NCBI GenBank assembly: GCA_902477915.1
Contig: CABSJA010000002.1
Coordinates: forward strand, 1 to 64,000
Source of the DNA: an uncultured Veillonella sp.
GTDB lineage: Bacteria > Bacillota > Negativicutes > Veillonellales > Veillonellaceae
Length of the DNA stretch: 64,000 bases
Direction of reading: 5' to 3'
Shown: piece after piece, positions 53,931 through 62,880 of the stretch
How the letters are laid out: each line of letters starts with the position of its first letter
How positions within the stretch are numbered: the first letter of the stretch is position 1
Notes under the pieces: model-generated
Told to the model about the DNA's origin: nothing
What the model saw: the letters and a program-made list of their open reading frames with translations, nothing else
The model's database searches: none
Made by a program: the position numbers and the translations under genes

Positions 53931-54701
53931 CTATTGTCTTGCTACGATGCCTGCTTCGTGAAGTGCTTTTTTAATATCTTTTATTGTTAATACTTTGTTA
54001 TGTAGCAACGCGTCAGCAAGAGCTCCAGTTACATTTGTCTTTGTAAATAAATCCACAAAATGCTGTATATTTCCAGCACCACCAAAGGCCGTTACAGGCA
54101 CATCTACAACCTCTGCCAAGGCTTGATATAATTCGATATCAAAGCCAAGGCCTGTGCCATGTCTATCGATACTCGTTACCAATAACTCACCTGCACCACG
54201 GTCTACCGCTTCTTTCGCCCATTCTAAAGCATTTTTGCATTGTGCCCCCGGATCATCAGATGTGCCATGGCCATAGGCATACCACATTTTCTCAAAAGGA
54301 TTATATTTTACGTCTAAGCACACAACGATGCCTTGATTGCCAAACTTCTTTGCCCCTTCTGTGATAAGGGATGGATTAGATAGTGCCGCCGTATTGACAG
54401 AAACCTTATCGGCACCAGCTTTCATAAGTTGCGTCATATCCTCCACAGAAGCAATGCCACCACCTACAGTTAATGGCATGAATACCTTATCCGATGCATT
54501 AAGCACTATATCAGTAAAGGTTTTACGGCCTTCTGTTGTAGCCGTTATATCTAATAATACAAGTTCGTCTGCCCCTTGTATCTCATAACGTTCCGCACAT
54601 TCAACAGGATCGCCGGCATCAACCATATCGCGGAATTGCACACCATTCTGGACACGACCATTTGCCACACTGAGGCAAGGAATAATACGTTTCGCTAACA
54701 T
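53931..54701 (-). CDS. Divergent second HisF-like cyclase subunit
   Basis: This 256-residue TIM-barrel protein is homologous to HisF but altered at the active site. Catalytic Asp11 is Ser (CLSVANGRV, codon at 54671-54669), the following Lys19 is Asn (QNG for KKG), the phosphate loop DxDGTKSG is DRHGTGLG, and ASGGAGK is AFGGAGN. Asp130 (CLDVK) and the HisH-interface/ammonia-gate residues (Arg5, Glu46, Lys99, Glu167, using T. maritima numbering) are kept. AGGAGG overlaps the hisH stop, so it is coupled to hisH. It may accept ammonia from HisH for another substrate, or act as a regulatory subunit; function unknown. Confidence 0.88.
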   Translation of the reverse strand: MLAKRIIPCLSVANGRVQNGVQFRDMVDAGDPVECAERYEIQGADELVLLDITATTEGRKTFTDIVLNASDKVFMPLTVGGGIASVEDMTQLMKAGADKVSVNTAALSNPSLITEGAKKFGNQGIVVCLDVKYNPFEKMWYAYGHGTSDDPGAQCKNALEWAKEAVDRGAGELLVTSIDRHGTGLGFDIELYQALAEVVDVPVTAFGGAGNIQHFVDLFTKTNVTGALADALLHNKVLTIKDIKKALHEAGIVARQ

Positions 54702-54713
54702 AGAATGACCCTC

Positions 54714-55340
54714 CTATTGTTTCGCCGCTGCATAGGCTTCCGTAATATTGCCAAATGCACGCAATAGATTTAAACCTACTACACCACTTTTTTCAGGATG
54801 AAATTGCATTCCATACACTCTACCGTGCTCTACAACGCCAGGTACATCGATACCATAGTTTGCAGTGGATGTAATAAATTCAGGGTCTGTATCTACATAA
54901 TAGGAATGAACGAAATAGGTATATTGATTGTCTACATTGCTGAAAGCACTGTCTGGATGGTGCACTGTATTTTTGTTCCAACCCATGTGGGGCACACTGA
55001 GGCCAAGGTCACGAGGGATTTCCTTTACCTTGCCTGGAATAAGTCCTAAGCCTGGTGTTGGGCCATATTCTTCGGACTCTTCAAATAATAGCTGCATACC
55101 CAAGCAAATACCTAATAATGGTATTTCTCGTTTTACCACTTCATGAATGACATCGACGAGACCACGTTCCTTAAGGACTGCTACTGCCGACGCATAGGCG
55201 CCTACACCTGGCAAGAGAACGCCATCAGCATTTAGTATAACCTCAGGATCTGCTGTTAGCACCGCATCAAGTCCGATGTAGGCCAACGCTTTCTGAACAT
55301 TAAATGTATTGCCCGCATCATAATCTATAATGGCAATCAT
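54714..55340 (-). CDS. hisH: Imidazole glycerol phosphate synthase glutaminase subunit
   Basis: This 208-residue class I amidotransferase feeds ammonia to HisF. The catalytic Cys is in GICLGMQLLFEESEE, the His/Glu pair in QFHPEKSG, and HisH-specific blocks are LPGVGAYASAV and VPHMGWN. AAAGGAG precedes ATG 55340. It is the only HisH in the window, so it is shared by, or competed for by, the two HisF proteins. A 200-base gap with a TTCTATAGAA copy separates it from hisC. Confidence 0.96.
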   Translation of the reverse strand: MIAIIDYDAGNTFNVQKALAYIGLDAVLTADPEVILNADGVLLPGVGAYASAVAVLKERGLVDVIHEVVKREIPLLGICLGMQLLFEESEEYGPTPGLGLIPGKVKEIPRDLGLSVPHMGWNKNTVHHPDSAFSNVDNQYTYFVHSYYVDTDPEFITSTANYGIDVPGVVEHGRVYGMQFHPEKSGVVGLNLLRAFGNITEAYAAAKQ

Positions 55341-55473
55341 AATATACTCCTTTCAACAGCCTTAATGAGCCCCAGTCATTACTAGGGCTCGTCATTCACG
55401 TCGTTTTCGTTATATATATTCTCTAAACAGGATACAAACTCCTGCCATTCAATTGGGTAAAAGCTAAACTCCA

Positions 55474-55483
55474 TTCTATAGAA
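55474..55483. promoter_or_regulatory. TTCTATAGAA palindrome in the hisC-hisH gap
   Basis: The site sits in a sequence like the trp promoter (minus strand ACTTTCATTCTATAGAA in both), but the -35 (TCAACT) and -10 elements are poor, so it may be a weak or decayed internal promoter/operator for hisH-hisF2. A GAGCCC/GGGCTC hairpin without a T-run follows downstream (about 55367-55390). Confidence 0.45.
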
Positions 55484-55540
55484 TGAAAGTTGATATCATA
55501 AGGCGCAAATTATTAGTATATATGATATATCCCATATTGA

Positions 55541-56617
55541 TTAATTCATGAATTGTTTTAATATACCACGCATAACAGCTCCATCTTGAGCCATTGGAAT
55601 GGTAAGTCTCAACCAACCGTCTCGTTGTCCACGGCGCACTTGATAACCTTCTTTTAGCCATGCATCGGCTAAGCCTTCAGCATCAGATACGGAAAAGAAA
55701 ATAAAGTTTGCTTCACTCTTGTAGTAGTGAATACCTAATTCATCAAACAAGCTTTCCCATTTAGCCCGCTCTTCTGCATTTTGAGATATCGTTCTTGTTA
55801 AGAATGCTTGATCATCAAAAGCGGCTTCTGCAGCTACTTGGGATAAAGTATTGAGATTATATGGCAAGCGGATAGTTTGCATATAGTTTGCCAGCTCTAA
55901 AGGCGTCATCATATAGCCTACACGGTAATTAGCAAGACCATACGCCTTCGAGAAGGTACGCATAATAGCTACATTGGGGAACTCATCTAGTAATGCACGT
56001 GCGGTAGGAACATCTACGGATGTAACGAAGTCAATATAGGCCTCATCGATGATAACTAGTGTGTCTTTTGGTACTTTTGCAATAAAGTTACGGATATCTT
56101 CAACAGTTTCATAGGTACCTGTCGGGTTATTAGGATTACAAATCCATACGAGGCGTGTTGTGTCGTCCACAGCTTTCAACAATGCGGCGAAATCATAGTG
56201 ACCTGTTTCAAAATCAGCTTGAACCTCGCGAATTTCAGCACCTTCAACGAGACCATTTAAAGCATACTCGGAGAAGGCTGGCACACTTACCACGATGGAG
56301 TCACCGGCGCTGATCAATGTTTTATTGACCATGGCGATAACTTCATCAAGGCCTACACCGATAACGAGTTGCTCTGGTTGTACCTTCCAATACGCAGCTA
56401 ATTTCATACGCAAATCAGTAGCGTTACCATCGGGATAATAGTTAGCATCATTATATGTGACATAGCTAAGGATAGCCTCACGCACCAATGGAGATGTACC
56501 GTATGGGTTTTCGTTCGCTGACAAGCGCACTAATCGGTCCACCCCAAGACGTTCCTTTACCGCTGCAGCAGGCTCCTCTGGTATATAGGGTTTCAATGTG
56601 CGAATTATCTCTTTCAT
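55541..56617 (-). CDS. hisC: Histidinol-phosphate aminotransferase
   Basis: This 358-residue PLP aminotransferase converts imidazole acetol phosphate to histidinol phosphate. The PLP lysine is in RTFSKAYGLANYRVGYMM, with SANENPYGTSPLV, ICNPNNPTGTY and the Asp of VIIDEAYIDFV also typical. AAAGGA precedes ATG 56617. It lies 37 bases after hisE. Confidence 0.97.
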   Translation of the reverse strand: MKEIIRTLKPYIPEEPAAAVKERLGVDRLVRLSANENPYGTSPLVREAILSYVTYNDANYYPDGNATDLRMKLAAYWKVQPEQLVIGVGLDEVIAMVNKTLISAGDSIVVSVPAFSEYALNGLVEGAEIREVQADFETGHYDFAALLKAVDDTTRLVWICNPNNPTGTYETVEDIRNFIAKVPKDTLVIIDEAYIDFVTSVDVPTARALLDEFPNVAIMRTFSKAYGLANYRVGYMMTPLELANYMQTIRLPYNLNTLSQVAAEAAFDDQAFLTRTISQNAEERAKWESLFDELGIHYYKSEANFIFFSVSDAEGLADAWLKEGYQVRRGQRDGWLRLTIPMAQDGAVMRGILKQFMN

Positions 56618-56654
56618 AGGCTATCCTTTCTAACTATTTTCTTAACGTAGTATA

Positions 56655-56981
56655 TTATAAATTAGTAATTTCTGGGCGATCTGTAGTCTTGCTCACTACC
56701 CCTTCACGGCTCGCAAGTTCTGCCTCGATGGCTTCGTAAGGAATATTTTTTTCCGCCAATAATACGAGCAAGTGATACAACACATCTGCTGTTTCGTAAA
56801 TTAATTCTTGTGGGTCTTCGTTTTTTGCAGCAATGACAACCTCTGTCGCCTCTTCGCCTACCTTTTTCAGGATTTTATCGAGCCCTTTATCGAATAAATA
56901 ATTCGTATAAGAACCCTCCTTAGGCTGCGCCTTGCGGTTCTTAATAATTTCGTATAATTCGTTCAATGTTTGCTGTGCCAT
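56655..56981 (-). CDS. hisE: Phosphoribosyl-ATP diphosphatase
   Basis: This 108-residue MazG-like enzyme hydrolyses PR-ATP to PR-AMP. It shows GEEATEVVIAAKNEDPQELI and YETADVLYHLLVLL, with the Glu/Asp residues that bind magnesium. It is separate from hisI, which lies 48 bases upstream. GGAG precedes ATG 56981. Confidence 0.96.
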   Translation of the reverse strand: MAQQTLNELYEIIKNRKAQPKEGSYTNYLFDKGLDKILKKVGEEATEVVIAAKNEDPQELIYETADVLYHLLVLLAEKNIPYEAIEAELASREGVVSKTTDRPEITNL

Positions 56982-57029
56982 ATATAACTCCGTTACATCT
57001 CTTATAATTTATATCCTATCGGACTTATC

Positions 57030-57344
57030 TTATGCTTCTACATCATTAAAGAAACAGCTCGTACGCCCCGTATGACACGCAGGACCTTCTCGCTTAACTT
57101 GAATAAGCAATGTATCCCCATCACAATCGAGGGCCATACTCACCACATGCTGCACATTGCCACTGGTACCGCCCTTGTGCCATAGTTCTTGGCGAGAACG
57201 AGACCAAAACCACGTTTCCTTTGTTTCTAGGGTTTTGTGAAAGCTTTCTTCGTTCATCCACGCCACCATGAGCACGTCTTTTGTGTCTGCGTCTTGCACA
57301 ACCGTTGGCAATAAGCCATTTCCTTTTTCAAAATCCGGTTTCAT
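57030..57344 (-). CDS. hisI: Phosphoribosyl-AMP cyclohydrolase
   Basis: This 104-residue zinc enzyme opens the adenine ring of PR-AMP. Family blocks are [30 protein letters not shown] sequence, [11 protein letters not shown] and [10 protein letters not shown] with the zinc-binding cysteines. ATG 57344 follows AAAGGA; a frame from 57377 would include it. Confidence 0.96.
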   Translation of the reverse strand: MKPDFEKGNGLLPTVVQDADTKDVLMVAWMNEESFHKTLETKETWFWSRSRQELWHKGGTSGNVQHVVSMALDCDGDTLLIQVKREGPACHTGRTSCFFNDVEA

Positions 57345-57457
57345 ATAGTAATCCTTTAATACAAGTAATCTTTTCAAAATTCAATGTTTTGTTTAGTACC
57401 TTTACCATAGTGGAGGCATTTAAGCCGTTTAACATACTCTAATTATGTAAATTACTT

Positions 57458-58216
57458 TTATCGTACGGTAATTCCTCGAGCTCGTAATTCGTTTTTAAGA
57501 TCAGGAATTTTAATTTCTCCAAAGTGGAAGATAGATGCAGCTAGTGCACCAGTAACGCCAGTTTGCTCGAAGAGGTCTATAAAATCTTGAACCTTGCCGG
57601 CTCCGCCAGATGCGATAATAGGTACATCTACAAAGGCTTCAATGGCCTTATATAGTTCGATATCAAAGCCAGATTTAGTGCCGTCCTTATCCATGCTCGT
57701 TACAAGCAATTCCCCTGCTCCACGAGAGACAGCTTCCTTAGCCCAATCGAGGGCTTTCCATTCGGTGCGCTTACGACCACCATGCGTATAAGCGTACCAT
57801 TCGCCAGTCTCTTCGTCTGTTTTTACATCGATAGCCACTACCATACATTGGTTACCAAACTTTTGAGCTCCTTCTGTGATGAGTTCAGGATTTGCAAGAG
57901 CTGCCGAATTCAAAGATACCTTGTCGGCGCCAGCTTTCAACAAAGCCGTCATATTATCAACGCTCTTAATACCACCACCAACGGTGAGCGGCATAAATAC
58001 CTGGGAAGAAATCTCTTGCACCACGTCGCGCATAGTAGTCCGTGCATCGACAGTAGCCGTAATATCTAAGAATACTAATTCGTCAGCCTGTTGCTGTTCA
58101 TAGGAAGCCGCAATATCTACGGGACTCCCTACATCTACGAGGTTAACAAAGTTAACCCCTTTTTTAACGCGCCCATCATCCACATCAAGGCATGGAATAA
58201 TCCGTTTCGCTAACAT
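57458..58216 (-). CDS. hisF: Imidazole glycerol phosphate synthase cyclase subunit
   Basis: This 252-residue TIM-barrel enzyme makes imidazole glycerol phosphate and AICAR with ammonia from HisH. All expected active-site parts are present: [12 protein letters not shown] (Asp11, Lys19), VAIDVK (Asp130), [11 protein letters not shown] and [12 protein letters not shown] 58216 is preferred over GTG 58231 because GGGGA then stands 8 bases upstream. This is the canonical copy, although hisH is adjacent to the divergent copy at 53931 instead. Confidence 0.97.
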   Translation of the reverse strand: MLAKRIIPCLDVDDGRVKKGVNFVNLVDVGSPVDIAASYEQQQADELVFLDITATVDARTTMRDVVQEISSQVFMPLTVGGGIKSVDNMTALLKAGADKVSLNSAALANPELITEGAQKFGNQCMVVAIDVKTDEETGEWYAYTHGGRKRTEWKALDWAKEAVSRGAGELLVTSMDKDGTKSGFDIELYKAIEAFVDVPIIASGGAGKVQDFIDLFEQTGVTGALAASIFHFGEIKIPDLKNELRARGITVR

Positions 58217-58311
58217 AATTCTATTCCCCACTAAATGTTATCAATCTATTTCATCGGTCATGCTAAACAACACATGTTGTAAATACTACAGGAATAGCAT
58301 CAGCAATATAA

Positions 58312-59031
58312 TTACCGTTGATTGTACCCGGCAATTTCCTCTAATGTAATCGTTCCTTCATACAAAGCCTTACCAACGATGCTATCCATAACGCCTTTGG
58401 CTTCAAGGGATTTAATGTCTTCTAAATTACGAACGCCCCCAGACGCAACGATGCGCGCTGTAGGGAATTCTTTTTGCAAATTACCAAGCAAATCCTCGTT
58501 AGCGCCTTGCATAGTGCCATCGCGGTCCACATCGGTAACGATGAAGTACTTTGCGCCGCCTTTAACCATAGCGCCGATTAAATCGGTCATAGGCACATTG
58601 GATTGATCGAGCCAACCTTCAGCAGCGACCTTACCGTTTTTACCATCTACGCCGATGACGATACGCTCTGCACCATATTCAGCAATCACTTGTTTAGTAA
58701 GCTCTGGATTTTTGAGTGCTACGGAGCCTAAGATAACGCGATCAACACCTAAACCTAAATAAAGATCAACGGCCGCTTTATCTCGAATGCCTCCACCGAT
58801 TTCAAGAATGCCTGTGAAAGCTTTGCGCACTGCTTTTACAATGTCTACGTTAACAGGTTTGCCCGCCTTAGCACCGTCTAAATCGACGAGGTGTAGCGCC
58901 CCCACCTTGGCATCTTCATATTGTTTTGCTTGGTCTACTGGATCAGGATTGATCACCGTTTCCTGTGCGAAGTCACCTTTATAGAGGCGAACGCTGCGAC
59001 CATCTTGTAAATCTATAGCTGGAAAAATCAT
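58312..59031 (-). CDS. hisA: ProFAR isomerase
   Basis: This 239-residue TIM-barrel isomerase converts ProFAR to PRFAR. Catalytic Asp residues lie in PAIDLQDGRSVRLYKGDF and VTDVDRDGTMQG; the phosphate loops are EIGGGIRDK and ASGGVRN. AAAGGAG precedes ATG 59031. Confidence 0.97.
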   Translation of the reverse strand: MIFPAIDLQDGRSVRLYKGDFAQETVINPDPVDQAKQYEDAKVGALHLVDLDGAKAGKPVNVDIVKAVRKAFTGILEIGGGIRDKAAVDLYLGLGVDRVILGSVALKNPELTKQVIAEYGAERIVIGVDGKNGKVAAEGWLDQSNVPMTDLIGAMVKGGAKYFIVTDVDRDGTMQGANEDLLGNLQKEFPTARIVASGGVRNLEDIKSLEAKGVMDSIVGKALYEGTITLEEIAGYNQR

Positions 59032-59057
59032 AGGTTCTCCTTTATTAAATGACTATA

Positions 59058-59648
59058 TTAAATAACGCCCTTTGTAGAATTTACCCCTTGAATATCTGGG
59101 TTAATCGTAACGGCCTTGCGCAATGCACGGCCTGTGGCCTTAAACATACTTTCAATGATGTGGTGCGTATTACGACCATATAAATTGCGAACATGTAAAT
59201 TCATAGCAGCGCTCATAGCTAGTGCTTGGAAGAAATCCTCTACTAGCTCTGTTTCAAAGTTGCCACCTAGAACAGGAGTACTCCATTCGCCTTGGAATAC
59301 GAGGTACGGACGACCGCTCAAATCGATCACAACTTGCGTCAAAGCTTCGTCCATAGGGACCCACGCATCACCGTAACGTTCGATACCAGCCTTATCGCCT
59401 AAGGCTTTCACCAAGGCCTGACCTAATGCCAATCCGATATCCTCTACAGTATGGTGAGCATCCACGTAGGTATCGCCCTTTGCCTCTACCACGAGACCAA
59501 AGCGTCCGTGTTTAGCCAGCAGCGTCAACATGTGGTCAAAAAAGCCAATGCCTGTGGAGATGGAGCTCGTTTGCGCCCCATCAAGGGTAAGTTCTACTTT
59601 AATATCTGTTTCTTGAGTGGTGCGTTGCACCGTACCTGTGCGTATCAT
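59058..59648 (-). CDS. hisB: Imidazoleglycerol-phosphate dehydratase
   Basis: This 196-residue manganese enzyme is monofunctional (no histidinol-phosphatase domain). Metal motifs are [27 protein letters not shown] and the second pair in [21 protein letters not shown] precedes ATG 59648. The phosphatase activity is supplied by the PHP-type protein at 63350. Confidence 0.97.
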   Translation of the reverse strand: MIRTGTVQRTTQETDIKVELTLDGAQTSSISTGIGFFDHMLTLLAKHGRFGLVVEAKGDTYVDAHHTVEDIGLALGQALVKALGDKAGIERYGDAWVPMDEALTQVVIDLSGRPYLVFQGEWSTPVLGGNFETELVEDFFQALAMSAAMNLHVRNLYGRNTHHIIESMFKATGRALRKAVTINPDIQGVNSTKGVI

Positions 59649-59669
59649 AACGACCTCTATACCTCAAAT

Positions 59670-60947
59670 CTATTTCTCAAAACGTACTTCGATGGCGCGA
59701 GCATGTGCTTCAAGACCTTCTGTACGAGCTAATGTAGTGATGTGTGTTGCCACTTCTTCTAACCGTTCTTTTGTAAATTGTGTAAAGGATGTACGTTTTA
59801 CGAAATCATACACACCAAGTGGAGATGAGAAGCGTGCTGTACCACTGGTAGGCAATACGTGATTTGTACCGCCTACGTAGTCTCCCAATGGCTCAGATGC
59901 ATAAGCACCAAGAAATACGGAGCCTGCATTTTGAACGAGGCTCATATAGCCCATAGGGTCTGGCAATTGAATTTCCAAATGCTCAGGTGCTACTTCGTTC
60001 ATTACCGTAAACATGTCTTCAACGCTATCCATAACAGCAATATAACTATTATTTTCAATAGCTGGACGAGCGATGCTTTCACGAGGTAACAATTTTAATT
60101 GACGTTCTACCTCATCAGATACGGTATTTGCTAGGCTTTCACTAGTAGTAACCATAATAGCACGCGCACGAGGATCATGTTCCGCTTGGGATAAAAGATC
60201 TGCTGCAAGGTGTACTGGATTAGCACTATCGTCAGCAATTACACCGATTTCGCTAGGGCCTGCAATCATATCGATATCGACTTGGCCGAATACTTGGCGT
60301 TTTGCAGTGGCTACGTAAATGTTGCCAGGGCCTACGATTTTATCAACCTTTGGAATGCTTTCCGTACCATATGCTAGAGCTGCTACGCCTTGAGCACCGC
60401 CTACTTGGTATACGGCATCAACGCCAGCAAGTTTTGCGGCGCCCAATACAGCAGGATTGATGCCATCCTTTTGAGGAGGTGTGACCATAACGATTTCTTT
60501 AACGCTTGCAATTTTAGCTGGCAACGCAGTCATGATAATAGTAGAAGGATAGGCTGCTGTGCCGCCAGGAACATAAAGACCAACGCGAGCCAATGGAATA
60601 ACCTTTTGACCGCGGATGATGCCCGGTGTATCCATGTCTACAAAGCCTTGCTCAATTTCACGTCTGTGGAACTCTGTAATATTAGCCTTTGCCTTTAATA
60701 AGGCAGCCTTCAAATCATTAGATAAGGACTCATAAGCAGCATCGATTTCCTCTTGAGGCACCTTGAAATCTTCGATGGATACACCATCAAATTTTTCAGA
60801 ATAGGCCTTTAAAGCCGCATCACCATTGGTGCGCACATCGTCGATGATATCGTACACGCGGCGTTCAATTTCCATATCTGTAGTTTGTTGAGTGTAATTT
60901 CGCACGATACCAAGCATCGTATCTAATGATTCCTTATAAATTTTCAT
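59670..60947 (-). CDS. hisD: Histidinol dehydrogenase
   Basis: This 425-residue zinc enzyme oxidises histidinol to histidine in two NAD-dependent steps. Motifs seen are VPGGTAAYPSTIIMTALPAK, VDMIAGPSEIGVIADDSANP, AEHDPRARA and EVAPEHLEIQLPDP with the catalytic Glu-His. AAGGA precedes ATG 60947. It is the second gene of the his unit, 49 bases after hisZG. Confidence 0.97.
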   Translation of the reverse strand: MKIYKESLDTMLGIVRNYTQQTTDMEIERRVYDIIDDVRTNGDAALKAYSEKFDGVSIEDFKVPQEEIDAAYESLSNDLKAALLKAKANITEFHRREIEQGFVDMDTPGIIRGQKVIPLARVGLYVPGGTAAYPSTIIMTALPAKIASVKEIVMVTPPQKDGINPAVLGAAKLAGVDAVYQVGGAQGVAALAYGTESIPKVDKIVGPGNIYVATAKRQVFGQVDIDMIAGPSEIGVIADDSANPVHLAADLLSQAEHDPRARAIMVTTSESLANTVSDEVERQLKLLPRESIARPAIENNSYIAVMDSVEDMFTVMNEVAPEHLEIQLPDPMGYMSLVQNAGSVFLGAYASEPLGDYVGGTNHVLPTSGTARFSSPLGVYDFVKRTSFTQFTKERLEEVATHITTLARTEGLEAHARAIEVRFEK

Positions 60948-60996
60948 GTTTTATCCTTCTTCCTATCTATGCTATTCGCACTATTAGTTCTATCTC

Positions 60997-62598
60997 TTAT
61001 TTATTAATGGCTTCTGAAAGCTGATCTATAAGTTTAAAAATAGTATTTCTCTTTTGTTTTAACGCTAATGGATTAGCTACTAAGCGGGTAGAAATCTTTT
61101 GCAACCAGTCAAAGATTTCTAAGTTATTTTCCCGTAAGGTTGTACCAGTTTCAGTTATATCTACGATGGCATCAGCGAGTCCTACTAACGGAGCCAACTC
61201 AACGGAGCCTTCAATTTTGATGATTTCTACATCCTGAGCTCCAAAGTACTGTTTTGTAATGGTTGGGTACTTTGTACCGATACGTTGGCGGCGGCCTTCT
61301 TTAGGATCATAGCCCGCAAGAGAGGCCAATATAAATTGACATTTACCAGTTTGTAAATCTAGCATTTCATAGCTTGTATCATCTTGTTCATCTAGTACAT
61401 CACTACCAACGACACCAAGATCTACAACGCCATTCTTTAAATATGTCGTTACATCAGGGCCTTTAGCAAGGATAACCTCAATAGCATTGCCCAACGGAAT
61501 GATGAGCTTACGCGCCTTGTTGCGCAATGGCTCACAGTCTACGCCACAGGACTCCAAGAGAGGAATGAAATCTTTCTCTACGCGGCCCTTTGTAAGAGCG
61601 ATACGCAATTTACCATTATCTTGATTGTTGCTTTCACCATTCAAGGTCACATCGGTCAAGACGTCGATGTTGAAAGCCATCCCCACCGCAGGCATTGGCG
61701 TACCATCAAAGCTAGATAGCAAGCCGTCATAACGACCGCCGCTGACGATGTATTGGGACACGCCGTCTACGTAGCCTCTAAAGGTAAGGCCTGTATAGTA
61801 GGATTGAAGTGGCTCAGTAGAGACGTCAATGCGAACCTGCTGACCTGTTTGAGCCACTTGGTTCGCCATATCTACGAGATTATCTAAAATGCGTTGCGCC
61901 GCTGCAGGCAAGATGATTTGATTGAGCTCATCCTTAATATCTCGGACCGTGCCAAACAAGCGAGGCCATACAGTTAAGAATGGATATAAGGCGCTATTTT
62001 TAAAGTCGGAAATCAACTCGTTATAACGTGGCAAGTATTTAGTAAACAAAGCATCGAGGAGCTCAGATTTTTCTTTATCACTAAGACCAAGAGCATCGGT
62101 AATAGCACGAGAGAAACGAGCATCTCCAATTTCTAATAGCAAATTATTACCAAGCTGAGTTTCGTTTACCTCTTTAATGATGGCGAAGCACTCTTGCTCG
62201 GCTTCAATGCCTTCATAGCCTACCATCTCGATGCCACCTTGCGTTACTTGGTTCACATCGCCACGGTGCTTTTTATTTTTCATGAACACATCGCCCAAGT
62301 AATAGAACGTGCGAGGTAGTTCAATATTGGTAGTCGCCAAGAAACGACCGATTGGCATAGTCAAATCAGGACGAATTACGACGGACTCATCAGAACTATC
62401 CATGAACTCGTACATATGCTGACCGCGCCCCATTGCATAGCCATTAAATACATCCTTGTACTCCACAAGAGGTGTAGAGATCTTTGTGTATTGGCGGCTA
62501 CGACATAGACCGAGCACATATTGGCTCACATCATCCTTGCGCTCCGCTACGGCCCCTATATCATCACGGAACCCCGTAGGTAATTGCTGCTGTACCAT
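60997..62598 (-). CDS. hisZG: Fused HisZ-HisG ATP phosphoribosyltransferase
   Basis: This 533-residue protein joins two subunits that are normally separate. Residues 1 to about 320 are HisZ, a histidyl-tRNA-synthetase-like regulatory subunit (VIRPDLTMPIGRFLA, IVSGGRYDGLLSSFDG). From about residue 325 the short-form catalytic HisG follows (LRIALTKGRVEKDFIPLLES, DLGVVGSDVLDEQ, DITETGTTLRENNLEIFDWL). I chose ATG 62598 because AAAGGA lies upstream; ATGs at 62631, 62619 and 62607 lack sites. It makes PR-ATP from ATP and PRPP, and the HisZ part should confer histidine feedback inhibition. Confidence 0.93.
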   Translation of the reverse strand: MVQQQLPTGFRDDIGAVAERKDDVSQYVLGLCRSRQYTKISTPLVEYKDVFNGYAMGRGQHMYEFMDSSDESVVIRPDLTMPIGRFLATTNIELPRTFYYLGDVFMKNKKHRGDVNQVTQGGIEMVGYEGIEAEQECFAIIKEVNETQLGNNLLLEIGDARFSRAITDALGLSDKEKSELLDALFTKYLPRYNELISDFKNSALYPFLTVWPRLFGTVRDIKDELNQIILPAAAQRILDNLVDMANQVAQTGQQVRIDVSTEPLQSYYTGLTFRGYVDGVSQYIVSGGRYDGLLSSFDGTPMPAVGMAFNIDVLTDVTLNGESNNQDNGKLRIALTKGRVEKDFIPLLESCGVDCEPLRNKARKLIIPLGNAIEVILAKGPDVTTYLKNGVVDLGVVGSDVLDEQDDTSYEMLDLQTGKCQFILASLAGYDPKEGRRQRIGTKYPTITKQYFGAQDVEIIKIEGSVELAPLVGLADAIVDITETGTTLRENNLEIFDWLQKISTRLVANPLALKQKRNTIFKLIDQLSEAINK

Positions 62599-62756
62599 CC
62601 TAAACATCCTTTCTATCATTTCATTTCTCATGTTTGTGAAAGCATCATATAATCAGTTTCAAACGAGTTAAATGGCTTTCATTTACCTATGAGAAAAAAT
62701 TTACCTATATCGATACTTTCCTATTTTATCGCTTTATCTAATTAAAGCATGAAATT

Positions 62757-62796
62757 ATAATATAACGGTTCTATAGAATTGTCAATAGAACCGTTA
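62757..62796 (-). promoter_or_regulatory. his promoter with TTCTATAGAA and a 34-base dyad
   Basis: On the minus strand TTGACA (62785-62780), a 17-base spacer and TATTAT (62762-62757) form the promoter. The spacer contains TTCTATAGAA (62769-62778). In addition TAACGGTTCTAT (62763-62774) and ATAGAACCGTTA (62785-62796) form a 12-base inverted repeat with a 10-base centre that covers the -35 element. It may be an operator, or partly the hairpin of a terminator for the upstream gene, although no T-run follows. Confidence 0.75.
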
Positions 62797-62880
62797 AGAT
62801 TTCACGTTATTAATATAAAGCTAATACGCCTATAGTTTATATTCTTTTATAGATCATAGTTACATACATATATTTAAGGA

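Noticed and set aside
55367..55390. Hairpin GAGCCC/GGGCTC between hisC and hisH as a terminator
   Set aside because: The hairpin is not followed by a T-run, so it is more likely a processing or stability element than an intrinsic terminator.
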